Source: Rhodococcus sp. KRD197 (GTDB taxonomy: Bacteria; Actinomycetota; Actinomycetes; Mycobacteriales; Mycobacteriaceae). Taken from it: a DNA stretch of 64,000 nt. Below, piece by piece: positions 25,508-34,193 of this stretch. The DNA lies in the NCBI RefSeq assembly GCF_017168235.1, contig NZ_JABFAO010000072.1, positions 1-64,000 on the forward strand, given 5' to 3'. The position numbers and the translations under genes are program-made. Position 1 is the first letter of the stretch; each line of letters opens with the position of its first letter. The notes under the pieces were generated by a model. The model was given only the letters and a program-made list of their open reading frames with translations, was not told the origin of the DNA and did not search any database.

Positions 25508-27574
25508 TCAGTTGCTGGTTTGGGCGGTCCCGTCGGGCAAGCGCCCAGTGCCCCAGCTGCGTTCGATGTACCCGATGACGCTGTCGACCGCGGCGGTCGG
25601 CACCTTCTCCGGTTCGCCGTTCTCGAGCGGATCGGTGTGGAAAATGTAGAGACGAGAAGCAAACTGTTCGAACGGCAGTGAACCTTCGCCGGCCTTTTCG
25701 CCGTTTCCTGCGGTTCCGACGACGACTCCGTCGCCCCAGTCCTGACCGCTGTCGTTGTTGGGGTTGAAGAAGAACACTCGCATGACGCCGTCCGGGTCCG
25801 GGGCGACACGCAGGATGGTGATGGCATGCCAACCGATGTAGCGGGCTGCGCTGTCGGTGACGGCGATGCCGGCCGGCTGCGGGTGGATCAGTGGCTGGCC
25901 ACCGTTGTACGCGGGGTGGTACGACGAGTGGAATTGCCGGATGAAGTCGTCGAGGTCGATCAGGTTTCCGGTCGCTACATCGACGTTGATGTGGAATCCG
26001 CGCGCCGACCACCACCCGTGAAACTCGGGATTGACCCAGCGGTGCGGATCCCCGGGACGATCCGCGCAACGGCGACCCATCTCGGCATAGATCCGGTCGA
26101 GGTGGGGAACGAGCAGCTGCGAGACGGGGTCGAGGTCGATCGGCGAGGCTGTCGCGACGCCGCTTGCACTGTCCTTGGATGAGATCGGCTGACCTTCGAA
26201 GTGCATCACGATCTCGTCGTCTCGGGCCGCCCAGACGACCATCTGCAGCAGGTAGTCCGGGTCGTTGTACGACCACATGGACAGCGCTCGCGCCGACTGG
26301 CAGGTGGGATTGTCGCCCTGTCCGACGCCGAGCGGCTGGCCCAGCATCGAGATCAACCCGCCGAGCAGCCGAGCTTCCGGCTGGGGCGTCGGCCCGAACA
26401 GATCGATGAGCCGCTGCCGCACTCCGGGTTCGAGTTTCAGGTGCATCTGACGCCACAGCGACGGGACGATGGGCGGCTGATGCAGAACTCCGCGATCGAG
26501 CAGAAGTGCGATGCCGTACAGGCACTGCGCTGCTTCCGGGTGCACGGCCGCGGTGACGAGACTGTGCACCAGCTCCGGATAGCGCTGTAGGCAGGTCCGA
26601 CCGGTTTCCGATACGCCGAGCGCTTCGCCGAGCAGGTACGGATTGTTGTCGATGAGGAAGCGCGCCAACGTCGCGTGGTACGGCGAGACCAGGCCGGTGT
26701 CGTGCATCGCGCGGGCGAATCCGCGGGCCTCGAACTCGAGGTCCTCGGCATCCATGACCTCGAGTCTGGAGCGGTAGACCTCGACGCCGGGGTCCTCCCG
26801 GCAGGCCTCGGTGGGGCCGAACAGGGCGGAGATCAGTCGATCGAGGCCCTGCCCGGATGCGCCGAGGTCGACATTCGGATCACCGCGGTACACGGCGATC
26901 CGAGTGACGATGGCCTTGACGTGGTCGACCTGGATGGGACGCTGACGCAGTACGCGCCAGATCTCTTCGCCGAGCTCGTCGAGCACGCTGTCGTACCCGA
27001 TCTCCTCGGCGATATAGCTGAAGAGATCGCGAACGAGATGTGCCATTCGACCGAGCCGAACGCGTTCGGCCTCGGACGGCGGCGAGAACAGAACCTCGAG
27101 GTTCATCGCCAGTACCTGCGACAGGAATCGCCTCGCGTCCTCGGCGCTCAGGGCCGGATGCTCGTACTCACCGGCGATGATCGCGAGCATCCTGAGCTCG
27201 CTGGTTGCCTCGAGAACAACGGTGTCGACGTTGCCGCTGCGCAGACTCGTCCCGACGAACGAGGGGACGAGAATGTCCGGATGCGCCCAGTCCGAACCCA
27301 GGAACAACCCGGCGGCCTCCAGTGCTGCGGCGCGTTTGCGCACCGCAGCGAACCCTCCTGGCTGCATCAGCACTCGCTGCAGCGAGTCGATGACGCGTCG
27401 CAACTTCGTGTTCTTGGAGAAGTCCGGCGCAGCCGCCATCGACTCGGCTGCATTGTCGAGCTGGGCCAGTCGTGTCTGCAGCGCAGGGTCGATCTCTTGC
27501 CCGCGCTCGGCGGGTTCGTCGGAGTTCATCGTCTGCGACACCTCACTGAGTCCGTTCCCGAGGTTTTGCCTCAC
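25508..27574 (-). CDS. Unrecognised 688-residue protein with papain-like Cys-His-Asn pattern
   Basis: I do not recognise a named family. The first ~400 residues are alpha-helical and rich in Leu, Arg and Glu, without membrane segments or signal. The C-terminal third has a papain-like order. GVGQGDNPTCQSARALSMW puts Gln419 six residues before Cys425, the papain Gln19/Cys25 spacing. GWHAITILRV then gives His583, and FFFNPNNDSGQDWG gives Asn604/Asn606. Aromatic-rich WVNPEFHGWW and FHINVDVATGNLIDL lie between. The gene starts at GTG 27574 overlapping the stop of the ATP-grasp gene, or at ATG 27529 (673 residues). Tight coupling suggests that one protein processes the product or substrate of the other. 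The protease assignment is inference. Confidence 0.7.
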   Translation of the reverse strand: MRQNLGNGLSEVSQTMNSDEPAERGQEIDPALQTRLAQLDNAAESMAAAPDFSKNTKLRRVIDSLQRVLMQPGGFAAVRKRAAALEAAGLFLGSDWAHPDILVPSFVGTSLRSGNVDTVVLEATSELRMLAIIAGEYEHPALSAEDARRFLSQVLAMNLEVLFSPPSEAERVRLGRMAHLVRDLFSYIAEEIGYDSVLDELGEEIWRVLRQRPIQVDHVKAIVTRIAVYRGDPNVDLGASGQGLDRLISALFGPTEACREDPGVEVYRSRLEVMDAEDLEFEARGFARAMHDTGLVSPYHATLARFLIDNNPYLLGEALGVSETGRTCLQRYPELVHSLVTAAVHPEAAQCLYGIALLLDRGVLHQPPIVPSLWRQMHLKLEPGVRQRLIDLFGPTPQPEARLLGGLISMLGQPLGVGQGDNPTCQSARALSMWSYNDPDYLLQMVVWAARDDEIVMHFEGQPISSKDSASGVATASPIDLDPVSQLLVPHLDRIYAEMGRRCADRPGDPHRWVNPEFHGWWSARGFHINVDVATGNLIDLDDFIRQFHSSYHPAYNGGQPLIHPQPAGIAVTDSAARYIGWHAITILRVAPDPDGVMRVFFFNPNNDSGQDWGDGVVVGTAGNGEKAGEGSLPFEQFASRLYIFHTDPLENGEPEKVPTAAVDSVIGYIERSWGTGRLPDGTAQTSN

Positions 27575-28812
27575 ACGTAGAAGTCCAGTTCTTCCTGACG
27601 CTTGAGCAGGTCACGCATGACGTAAGGGTCCTCGCCGAAGAAGTACAGCAGACCCCAGTGCGTACCGAATGCGGTGCGCTTGGTGACGGTCTCCTCCAAC
27701 GGCGCTGCGAGGTCGTTGGTCTCGTAGTAGTCGTGGTCGGCGGTTTCCTCGGGGATCTCGAGGTTGCTCACCACGCGTCGGCGGGGGTAGACGCCGAAGC
27801 ATCCGGCGGTGCCGTGGGCGTCGACGACCTCGCGGGGGAAGAACGCGTCGATCTCTTCCTCGGTGGTCTTCGGGTCGAACGCCAGCACGAGCCCCTGGTA
27901 GGCGTTGAAGCCGTAGGCGCGCTCGAGCAGCTCGAAGACCTTGAAGCCCGGTGGCCGGTACGCCACCTCGCCGAAGTACATTTCGCCGTCGCTCGTGACG
28001 AAGTACTCCGGGTGGATGAACCCGAACTCGATGTCGAAGGCCTTGATGAGCTTCTCGATCTGCGCGGTGATCGCCGGACGGTATTTCTCGAGTTCCGGTG
28101 TCGCGGGCACGAACACCGAGTATCCGAGCGTGACGTACTCCGAGATGTTGAGGAACTTGATCTTGCCCTTGTGAATCCACGCCTCGACAGCGAATTCCCA
28201 ACCGTCGAGGTGCGATTCCATCAGCACCGGGAACTCGTCGTCGGGGATGGAGTCGACCTCGTCCGGCGTGCGAATGACGCGGTGCCCGAGGCATCCGGCC
28301 TTGTCGAAGGCCTTGAGGTGGATGGGGTCGTTGGGGTCGCCGTCGAGCTTGAGCAGCGTTTGATTGACGCGCCGCAGGAACCGGATGACGTCCTCGCGGT
28401 CGTGGGCTTCTTCGAAGATGCCGACACGGATACCGCCGAGCTGCGCGCGTCGCTTCATCAGCGCCTTGTCGCGCAGGAGCATGGCTTGACCGAACAACCG
28501 CGGGTTACCGAGCAGCACCGAGTTGATTGCGCCGGCCCACTCCACCGTCTCCTCGTACAGCGGGATCGCGACGTCGACGCCCTTGTCCTGCAGCGTCTCG
28601 GCGATCTCGAGGGACCGGTCGTTGAGTCGTTCGAAGTTCCATGGCAGGAACGGGATGTTGTTTTCGGTGCAGTACTGCTCGGCCCACTCCGGAGCGACGA
28701 CCAGGTACCGACGGTCGAACTTGTCCAAAGCTTCCACCGCTGCCAGGCTCCAGCCCAACAGTGCTACGTAGCCCTTTTCCGGATTCTTCTCCAGGCGTGC
28801 GGGCTGCGGCAT
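27571..28812 (-). CDS. ATP-grasp ligase
   Basis: A carboxylate-amine (or thiol) ligase fold of 413 residues. The N-terminal pre-ATP-grasp part is YVALLGWSLAAVEALDKFDR. The ATP-binding half includes LRDKALMKRRA (~113-123), LKAFDKAGCLGHRV (~167-179), PVLMESHLDGWEFAVE (~195-210) with the Glu pair, and GFIHPEYFVTSDGEMYFGEV (~264-283). The R in AYRPPG (residue 286) replaces the usual Arg loop. A C-terminal region of about 110 residues ends LKRQEELDFYV. AAAGGA lies 5-6 bases before ATG 28812. It overlaps and is upstream of the papain-like gene, and diverges from a NUDIX gene. The substrates are unknown; the D-Ala-D-Ala ligase/biotin carboxylase fold predicts amide formation through an acyl phosphate. 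Confidence 0.84.
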   Translation of the reverse strand: MPQPARLEKNPEKGYVALLGWSLAAVEALDKFDRRYLVVAPEWAEQYCTENNIPFLPWNFERLNDRSLEIAETLQDKGVDVAIPLYEETVEWAGAINSVLLGNPRLFGQAMLLRDKALMKRRAQLGGIRVGIFEEAHDREDVIRFLRRVNQTLLKLDGDPNDPIHLKAFDKAGCLGHRVIRTPDEVDSIPDDEFPVLMESHLDGWEFAVEAWIHKGKIKFLNISEYVTLGYSVFVPATPELEKYRPAITAQIEKLIKAFDIEFGFIHPEYFVTSDGEMYFGEVAYRPPGFKVFELLERAYGFNAYQGLVLAFDPKTTEEEIDAFFPREVVDAHGTAGCFGVYPRRRVVSNLEIPEETADHDYYETNDLAAPLEETVTKRTAFGTHWGLLYFFGEDPYVMRDLLKRQEELDFYV

Positions 28813-28926
28813 ACAGGTCCTTTCCATCGATTTTTTCAGGTCAGGTCGTCTTACACCGTACATAGGTCGCCGATTCGCCTGCGCGGCGTCGGGTGCGACC
28901 CGGCCCGGCAGTGGTGCAATCGAACA

Positions 28927-29382
28927 ATGCCGAAACACAGCGCCGGCCTGCTGCCGTACCGATTTCGCGACGGGGTGGTGGAGGTGTTGATCGGGCACCC
29001 CGGCGGGCCGTTCTGGGCGCGCAAGGACGACGGGGTGTGGTCGGTGATCAAAGGCGAGTACACCGACGAGGATCCCCTGGTCGCGGCGCGGCGAGAGTTC
29101 CGGGAGGAAACCGGACTCGAGCTACCCGACGGCGAGGCCGTGGCCCTGCCCGTGATTCGCCAGCGCGGCGGCAAAGTGGTGACGGTGTTCGCGGTCGAGG
29201 CAGATATCGAGGTCGACGGCGCAGTGAGCAATACCTTCGAGATGGAGTGGCCACCGCGGTCTGGGAAGAAGCAATCGTTCCCGGAGCTCGATCGGATCGA
29301 GTGGTGCAGCGTGGAGCGTGCGCGCATCAAGCTGTTGGCGGCGCAGGCTGCACTGCTCGACGCGCTGCCGCCGAGTAGTTGA
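28927..29382 (+). CDS. NUDIX hydrolase
   Basis: Cleaves a nucleoside diphosphate linked to another group. The NUDIX box spans residues ~43-65 as GEYTDEDPLVAAR plus REFREETGLEL, with every key Gly, Arg and Glu. It begins SAGLLPYRFRDG and HPGGPFWARKDDGVWS, the subgroup found widely in actinobacteria. It is 151 residues. The gene diverges from the ATP-grasp gene across a 114-base gap; shared regulation is possible but not shown. The substrate cannot be deduced; a dinucleotide polyphosphate or oxidised nucleotide is plausible. Confidence 0.92.
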   Translation: MPKHSAGLLPYRFRDGVVEVLIGHPGGPFWARKDDGVWSVIKGEYTDEDPLVAARREFREETGLELPDGEAVALPVIRQRGGKVVTVFAVEADIEVDGAVSNTFEMEWPPRSGKKQSFPELDRIEWCSVERARIKLLAAQAALLDALPPSS

Positions 29383-29425
29383 CTCTTGACTGAGCGAGCA
29401 CGAACGTGTCAGTCTTCTCACCACC

Positions 29426-29445
29426 GACCGATCGATCGCTCGGTC
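29426..29445. promoter_or_regulatory. 20-bp near-perfect palindrome, TetR-type operator candidate
   Basis: GACCGATCGATCGCTCGGTC is a palindrome with a single mismatched pair, 24 bases before the acyl-CoA dehydrogenase GTG. The outer half-sites ACCGA/TCGGT equal those of the PaaR boxes at the right of the window but with an 8-base spacer instead of 4, so a different TetR repressor is likely. Confidence 0.55.
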
Positions 29446-29469
29446 CCGAGAAGTCCAAGGAGCGCTCCT

Positions 29470-30669
29470 GTGCCGATTGATCTGACCTATTCGCCCGAAG
29501 TCGAGGCGCTGATCGAGAAGACGCGGACGTTCGTGCGCACCGAGATTCTCCCGATCGAGGACGAGTTCCACGGCAACGTCGAGGACGCCGGCGGCGACGA
29601 GCTGCGCGTTCGGATGCAGCGGGCCGCCAAGGATGCGGGCGTATTCGCCCCGCACGCACCAATCGAATACGGCGGCGCGGGCCTGAACATGTGCGACCGT
29701 GCCCCGCTCTTCGAGGAGGGCGGCTACTCGCTGTTCGGTCCGCCGGCGCTCAACATCGGCGCCCCCGACGAGGGCAATGTGCACATGCTCGCCCACATCG
29801 CCTCCGATGCGCAGAAGCAGCAGTTTCTCGCCCCGCTCGCCGCGGGCGATGTTCGATCCGCGTTCGCGATGACCGAGCCCGCGCCGGGTGCCGGGTCCGA
29901 TCCGTCCGCACTGACCACCGCGGCGGTCAAGGTCGACGGTGGCTGGAAGATCGACGGGCACAAATGGTTCATCACCGGCGCCGACGGTGCAGGCTTCTTC
30001 ATCATCATGGCCCGCACCTCCGGCAAGCCGGGAATGCGCGGCGGGGCGACGATGTTCCTCGCCCCGGCCGACACCAAGGGCATCAAGGTCGGCCGACACA
30101 TCGGCACACTCGACAAAGCGATGATCGGTGGACACTGCGAAGTGTTTTTCGACAACGTCTTCGTTCCGGACGAGAACGTGCTCGGAGCCGTCGACGAGGG
30201 CTTCGCCTACGCGCAGGTTCGCCTCGGCCCCGCCAGGATGACCCACGTCATGCGGTGGCTCGGGGCTGCGCGGCGCGGGCACGACATCGCCGTCGCACAG
30301 GTCGCGCAGCGTGAGGGTTTCGGCTCCAAGCTCGGCGATCTCGGAATGGTCCAGAAGATGGTCGCCGACAACGAGATCGACATCGCGGCAACCCGCGCCC
30401 TGCTGATTCAAGCGTGCTTCGCACTCGATCAGGGCTCGCACGCGAGCAATGAGACCTCCATCGCCAAGACCTACGCGGCCGAGGCCGTGTTCCGCATCGT
30501 AGATCGCAGCATCCAGATGTGCGGTGGTCTCGGCGTCTCCGACGACCTCCCGCTGGCGCGCCTGTCCCGCGAAGTGCGTCCGTTCCGGGTGTACGACGGC
30601 CCCTCCGAGGTGCACCGGTGGGCCATCGCCAAACGTGTTGTCGGCGCGGCGAAGAAGGCGGCACAGTGA
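29470..30669 (+). CDS. Acyl-CoA dehydrogenase (FadE, ACAD10/11-like)
   Basis: FAD-dependent alpha,beta-dehydrogenation of an acyl-CoA. Characteristic stretches are FAMTEPAPGAGSDPSALTT near residue 137 (flavin binding), GWKIDGHKWFITGADGAGF, and the C-terminal QMCGGLGVSDDLPLARLSRE with VRPFRVYDGPSEVHRWAIAK. The 399-residue protein starts at GTG 29470 with AAGGAG 7 bases upstream. The next gene, an APH-like kinase, overlaps it. This pairing mirrors the fused human ACAD11, where a kinase domain phosphorylates 4-hydroxyacyl-CoA before dehydratase-like action by the dehydrogenase. The chain length is unknown. Confidence 0.92.
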   Translation: MPIDLTYSPEVEALIEKTRTFVRTEILPIEDEFHGNVEDAGGDELRVRMQRAAKDAGVFAPHAPIEYGGAGLNMCDRAPLFEEGGYSLFGPPALNIGAPDEGNVHMLAHIASDAQKQQFLAPLAAGDVRSAFAMTEPAPGAGSDPSALTTAAVKVDGGWKIDGHKWFITGADGAGFFIIMARTSGKPGMRGGATMFLAPADTKGIKVGRHIGTLDKAMIGGHCEVFFDNVFVPDENVLGAVDEGFAYAQVRLGPARMTHVMRWLGAARRGHDIAVAQVAQREGFGSKLGDLGMVQKMVADNEIDIAATRALLIQACFALDQGSHASNETSIAKTYAAEAVFRIVDRSIQMCGGLGVSDDLPLARLSREVRPFRVYDGPSEVHRWAIAKRVVGAAKKAAQ

Positions 30670-31688
30670 AGAATCTACCGGGAATGAACACCCCGGCGCT
30701 GGCGCAGTTCCTGCGCGAGAGCGGCATCGAACTCGTCGGAGACCTGCGCGTCGAACTCATCAGCGGCGGTCGTTCCAATCTGACGTTCAAGGCCTACGAC
30801 GACAAGTCCGCGTGGGTCGTTCGACGGCCCCCGACCAGCGGGCTGACGCCGTCGGCGCACGACATGGCCCGCGAGTGGGCGGTGACGAGTGCACTGCAGT
30901 CGACGGCGGTCCCGGTTGCCGAGACCGTCGCCTTCGATGCCGAGGGGACTGTGCTGGGCGCACCGATGACGGTTGTCGGATTCGATCCCGGCCGAGTGAT
31001 TCGGACCAGAACCGACCTCGAAAGCCTGTCCGACGAGCAGATCACCGCCAACACCGCTGAGCTCATCCGAGTCCTCGCGGCACTGCACGATGTCGACTAC
31101 GAGGCCGTCGGGCTCGGATCATTCGGCAAGCCCGACGGATTCGTCGGCCGTCAGGTCAAGACCTGGTCGCGGCAATGGGAACGGGTGAAGACGCGTGAGT
31201 TGCCAGATGTGGAGAAGTTGCGCGAGAAGCTCGCCGCGAACATCCCGTCGCGGTCCGCGTCCTCGATCGTGCACGGTGATTATCGCGTCGACAACGTGAT
31301 CCTGAGGGCCGACGATCCCGGTTCGATTGCGGCCGTAGTTGACTGGGAGATGTCCACCCTCGGCGATCCGCTCACGGACGTGGCGCTCATGTGCGTGTAC
31401 CGGCAACCGATCTTCGACGACGTGTTGGGCGTCAGTGCGGCATGGACGAGCAGTCGATACCCCTCGGCCGACGATCTGGCCGAGCAGTACAGTCGTCGAT
31501 CCGGAACTGCGTTGTCGGACTGGAACTTCTACATCGCGTTGGCGAACTTCAAACTCGGAGTCATCGGCGAGGGCATCACCTACCGCGCCCTCGCCGGGTC
31601 CGATACCGGCTCGGGAGCCTCGACCGCTGCCGAGGCCACACACGAGTTCATGGCAGCTGGTCTGCGCGCACTGGAAGGCAAGCAATGA
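30666..31688 (+). CDS. APH-family phosphotransferase (ACAD10/11 kinase-domain-like)
   Basis: A 340-residue aminoglycoside-phosphotransferase-like kinase. The catalytic loop is IVHGDYRVDNVI near residue 200, followed by AAVVDWEMSTLGDPLTDVAL with the metal-binding Asp. The N-terminal lobe has LISGGRSNLTFKAY. Mycobacterial homologues carry the misleading name FadE36. Its gene is coupled through GTGA to the acyl-CoA dehydrogenase before it. This supports a role in 4-hydroxyacyl-CoA catabolism rather than antibiotic resistance. ATG 30684 is an alternative start. Confidence 0.9.
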   Translation: MKNLPGMNTPALAQFLRESGIELVGDLRVELISGGRSNLTFKAYDDKSAWVVRRPPTSGLTPSAHDMAREWAVTSALQSTAVPVAETVAFDAEGTVLGAPMTVVGFDPGRVIRTRTDLESLSDEQITANTAELIRVLAALHDVDYEAVGLGSFGKPDGFVGRQVKTWSRQWERVKTRELPDVEKLREKLAANIPSRSASSIVHGDYRVDNVILRADDPGSIAAVVDWEMSTLGDPLTDVALMCVYRQPIFDDVLGVSAAWTSSRYPSADDLAEQYSRRSGTALSDWNFYIALANFKLGVIGEGITYRALAGSDTGSGASTAAEATHEFMAAGLRALEGKQ

Positions 31689-32425
31689 CAACCTCGAAGT
31701 CTGCACTGGTGACCGGCGGCTCCCGCGGCATCGGTCTCGGAATCGCCACCCGCCTAGCGGAATTGGGCTATGCGTTGACCGTCACCGCGCGCGATGCGGC
31801 GACATTGGATGCCGTTGCTCCGACGCTGAAAGCCGCCGGAGCACCCGAGGTGGTCACCGTCGCTGCCGATCTTGCGGACCGAGCCGCGGCCGACCGCATC
31901 ATCGATGCGCACAAGTCGAGATACGGGTCGATGGACGCACTGGTGCTCAACGCCGGCGTCGGGACCGCAGGTTCGATCGCCGACTATCCGATGCGCCGCT
32001 TCGACAAGACGCTGGACGTCAACTTCCGCGCCCCGTTTGCGCTGCTACAGGGCTCGATACCGCTGTTGCGCACAGCGGTGGAGAACAATCCGGAGGGCGG
32101 GGCCAAGGTTATCGCGCTCGCGTCGATGGCCGGGGTCTATTCCGAGGCCGGACTCGCCGTCTATGGAGCAACGAAGGCTGCGATGCTGTCGCTGATCGAC
32201 ACCCTCAATGCAGAGGAGAGCGGCAACGGTATCTGCGGCACGTCCATCGCTCCCGGCTACGTGGACACCGATATGAGCGACTGGACGAAGGACACGATCC
32301 CGGCCGAAACGATGATCCGGGTCGCCGACATCGTCGAGCTCGCGTCGAGCATCCTTGCGCTGTCCTCGCGTGCTGTGGTCCCGCGCATCGTGGTGAATCG
32401 GGCGGGAGCCGGGCTGGGAGCGTAG
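31685..32425 (+). CDS. Short-chain dehydrogenase/reductase (SDR)
   Basis: NAD(P)-dependent oxidoreductase of 246 residues. It has the cofactor motif TGGSRGIG at residues 10-17, LNAGVG near residue 90, the catalytic serine in ALASMAGVYS, and YGATK. The ATG overlaps the kinase stop (ATGA), making it the third gene of a coupled operon with the acyl-CoA dehydrogenase and kinase. It may handle the hydroxyacyl or ketoacyl intermediate. Directly at its stop codon begins a 14-bp tandem repeat. Confidence 0.9.
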   Translation: MTTSKSALVTGGSRGIGLGIATRLAELGYALTVTARDAATLDAVAPTLKAAGAPEVVTVAADLADRAAADRIIDAHKSRYGSMDALVLNAGVGTAGSIADYPMRRFDKTLDVNFRAPFALLQGSIPLLRTAVENNPEGGAKVIALASMAGVYSEAGLAVYGATKAAMLSLIDTLNAEESGNGICGTSIAPGYVDTDMSDWTKDTIPAETMIRVADIVELASSILALSSRAVVPRIVVNRAGAGLGA

Positions 32426-32480
32426 GCCCGGTCCCGTTGGCCCGGTCGCGTTGGCCCGGTCGCGTTGGCCCGGTCGCGTT
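32425..32480 (+). repeat. Four tandem copies of a 14-bp unit
   Basis: The unit GGCCCGGTCGCGTT occurs four times head to tail; the first copy has one change (C for G at base 10). It starts at the last base of the SDR stop codon and marks the left border of the lower-GC cassette. Such arrays often arise by slippage. Confidence 0.9.
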
Positions 32481-32481
32481 G

Positions 32482-32537
32482 GCATGAATGGCGCATTCAA
32501 GCCGTCTAGCCGTTGTGGTGGCCCATTCATGCGGCTT
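32482..32537. repeat. Nested inverted repeats after the tandem array
   Basis: GCATGAATGG at 32482-32491 pairs with CCATTCATGC at 32523-32532, AAGCCG at 32499-32504 with CGGCTT at 32532-32537, and a small hairpin GAATG/CATTC lies inside. It may be a terminator for the SDR operon or a palindromic intergenic repeat. The rest of the 251-base gap (to 32676) shows no gene. Confidence 0.55.
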
Positions 32538-32676
32538 GCGGGACGTACCTAACGGCGAACACTGCTGACGGGGTCAAACTGGGGAGACGCTGTCGGCGCC
32601 GCGGGGACGCCGAGGCAAAGCTCGACGTGCATCTGAAACGACGGTTTTTGACGGTGCCGATGACTACGGTGGGTTC

Positions 32677-34146
32677 GTGAATGCGCCTGACGATCCAGTT
32701 GGTTTCCGTAGTCTCGTCGATCTCCTCGAATACTTCCGAGACACCGACGTCGATGAGCGCACGTGGTTGGCGTTGGTTCAGAGTCTTCTCCGCTGGGCTG
32801 TCGGACACAGTCCCAGCGCAGAAGTATGGAAACTATTGGCGGCGGAGCCGCAGTTCGAGGACTTTCGACTGGCCGTACAGGCCGATGTCTATGCGTTGTT
32901 GTCCGGTCCTGACTGTGACCGGAACAGTACTTTTATCGATGCTGCAACTATTGTTCGGCTGAGTGCTGGGCTACCGCGACACCTCGATGTTTGGTCGAAT
33001 AGCTCGTACGAGAATGCAGTCGAGGCAATCGCCGCTCACGCGATCGCGTGCACGGTCGACGCAGAGTTTTCGAACACGTTCGAGGAATGGTTTCGTGCCG
33101 AAATCCATGTAGACGTTGCACGTGACCGCGTATACCCCGTTGCGCGGTACAACCCCAAGCGATTCATCGGCGGGCATTCGGCCAACACCAAACCGTCCAA
33201 ATTGCCATCGCGAGCACTGGATTGCACCGAACATCTTGGGCTGGGGGACAGGCGGACAACGGCCTACGGGCTAGTCATCGACTACGAACACTGGCACCAT
33301 CTCGCTCCCCTGAGTGAGACTGAGCAGCTTAAAATCGCAGCGGCTCAGCCGAACATGAGCTTGTCCGAGTACGACATCCAGGAAGGTCCGAATGGGAAAG
33401 TTCGGAACTGCGGCCCTTCTGATCCGGATCGGCAACACCGGCGGTTGGTGGAGATCGTTCGCCACTCGGCCGACTCGGGAGTCGATGTGCTGGTGTTGCC
33501 CGAGTACTCCTTGCACAGCAAACACCGCAATGAGTTACAGCGATCAGTTGACGACTTGGCTGTCGCGCCGCCGAGCTTGATCGTCGCCGGTACAAGCGAA
33601 GTCCATGATGGACACGGGAGCGACCGCATCGAGAACCATGCGTGGCTGATGGTGGCAGGTGGTTACGGGTCCAGTCAGGGCAAAGTGTTCGCTGCAGAGA
33701 TGTCCGGACACATGGAAGGAATCGAGCCTGTCGGTTCGGTTCGAATCATCCGGTCAGAGGAGTGGACGATTGCGGTCCTGATCTGTAGGGACGCTATGTC
33801 CCCGGACTTGGTTGATCTGCTCAGCCGCTGCGGTGTCAACCTGCTCCTCGTGCCGGCATTTTCGGAAAGAACGGCGACTATCATCGGCCAAGCCACTTCG
33901 TTGAGTATTCGCAGCCAGGCGTTTGTCGCCGTTGCGGTCGGACCGGCTGTGTGGACCAACGACGCTGTTGAGGACAGGCCGCAGGACCCGACACGAGTGG
34001 AAGCTGCATTCAGTGGGCCGTACGAAGTGCCTCCGTCCGTCGTCTCTCTCCCGCCAGAGGGATTCAACAGGACTTCGGGTCGGGGACTGTGGGTCTTCGA
34101 CGCAGTCTCGCGCACTACAGAATGGTTGGAAGTCCGCTCTGAATAA
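32677..34146 (+). CDS. Nitrilase-superfamily (carbon-nitrogen hydrolase) protein with unknown N-terminal domain
   Basis: A 489-residue protein. Residues ~1-210 match nothing I recognise; they are helical, with several Trp and His residues. Residues ~217-425 have the nitrilase fold with a complete triad: Glu276 in VLVLPEYSL, Lys336 in SSQGKVFAAE, Cys370 in VLICRDAMS. The start is GTG 32677; no membrane segment or signal is seen. Codon use is clearly less GC-rich than the flanking operons, and it sits between a fatty-acid operon and the BCKDH operon with a coiled-coil winged-helix gene 47 bases on. Defence-type reverse transcriptases can carry nitrilase domains, but no reverse transcriptase is present here. 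The substrate and role are unknown. Confidence 0.78.
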   Translation: MNAPDDPVGFRSLVDLLEYFRDTDVDERTWLALVQSLLRWAVGHSPSAEVWKLLAAEPQFEDFRLAVQADVYALLSGPDCDRNSTFIDAATIVRLSAGLPRHLDVWSNSSYENAVEAIAAHAIACTVDAEFSNTFEEWFRAEIHVDVARDRVYPVARYNPKRFIGGHSANTKPSKLPSRALDCTEHLGLGDRRTTAYGLVIDYEHWHHLAPLSETEQLKIAAAQPNMSLSEYDIQEGPNGKVRNCGPSDPDRQHRRLVEIVRHSADSGVDVLVLPEYSLHSKHRNELQRSVDDLAVAPPSLIVAGTSEVHDGHGSDRIENHAWLMVAGGYGSSQGKVFAAEMSGHMEGIEPVGSVRIIRSEEWTIAVLICRDAMSPDLVDLLSRCGVNLLLVPAFSERTATIIGQATSLSIRSQAFVAVAVGPAVWTNDAVEDRPQDPTRVEAAFSGPYEVPPSVVSLPPEGFNRTSGRGLWVFDAVSRTTEWLEVRSE

Positions 34147-34193
34147 TATTGCCAATAGTTGCGTCACAGCTCAGGATCTGGAAGGCTGTCCGG

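Noticed and set aside
30666-31688. Aminoglycoside resistance kinase
   Set aside because: The APH fold is real, but coupling to an acyl-CoA dehydrogenase and an SDR points to acyl metabolism.
32425-32480. Tandem 14-bp repeats as a CRISPR array
   Set aside because: The units are contiguous with no spacers and there are only four; no cas genes are present.
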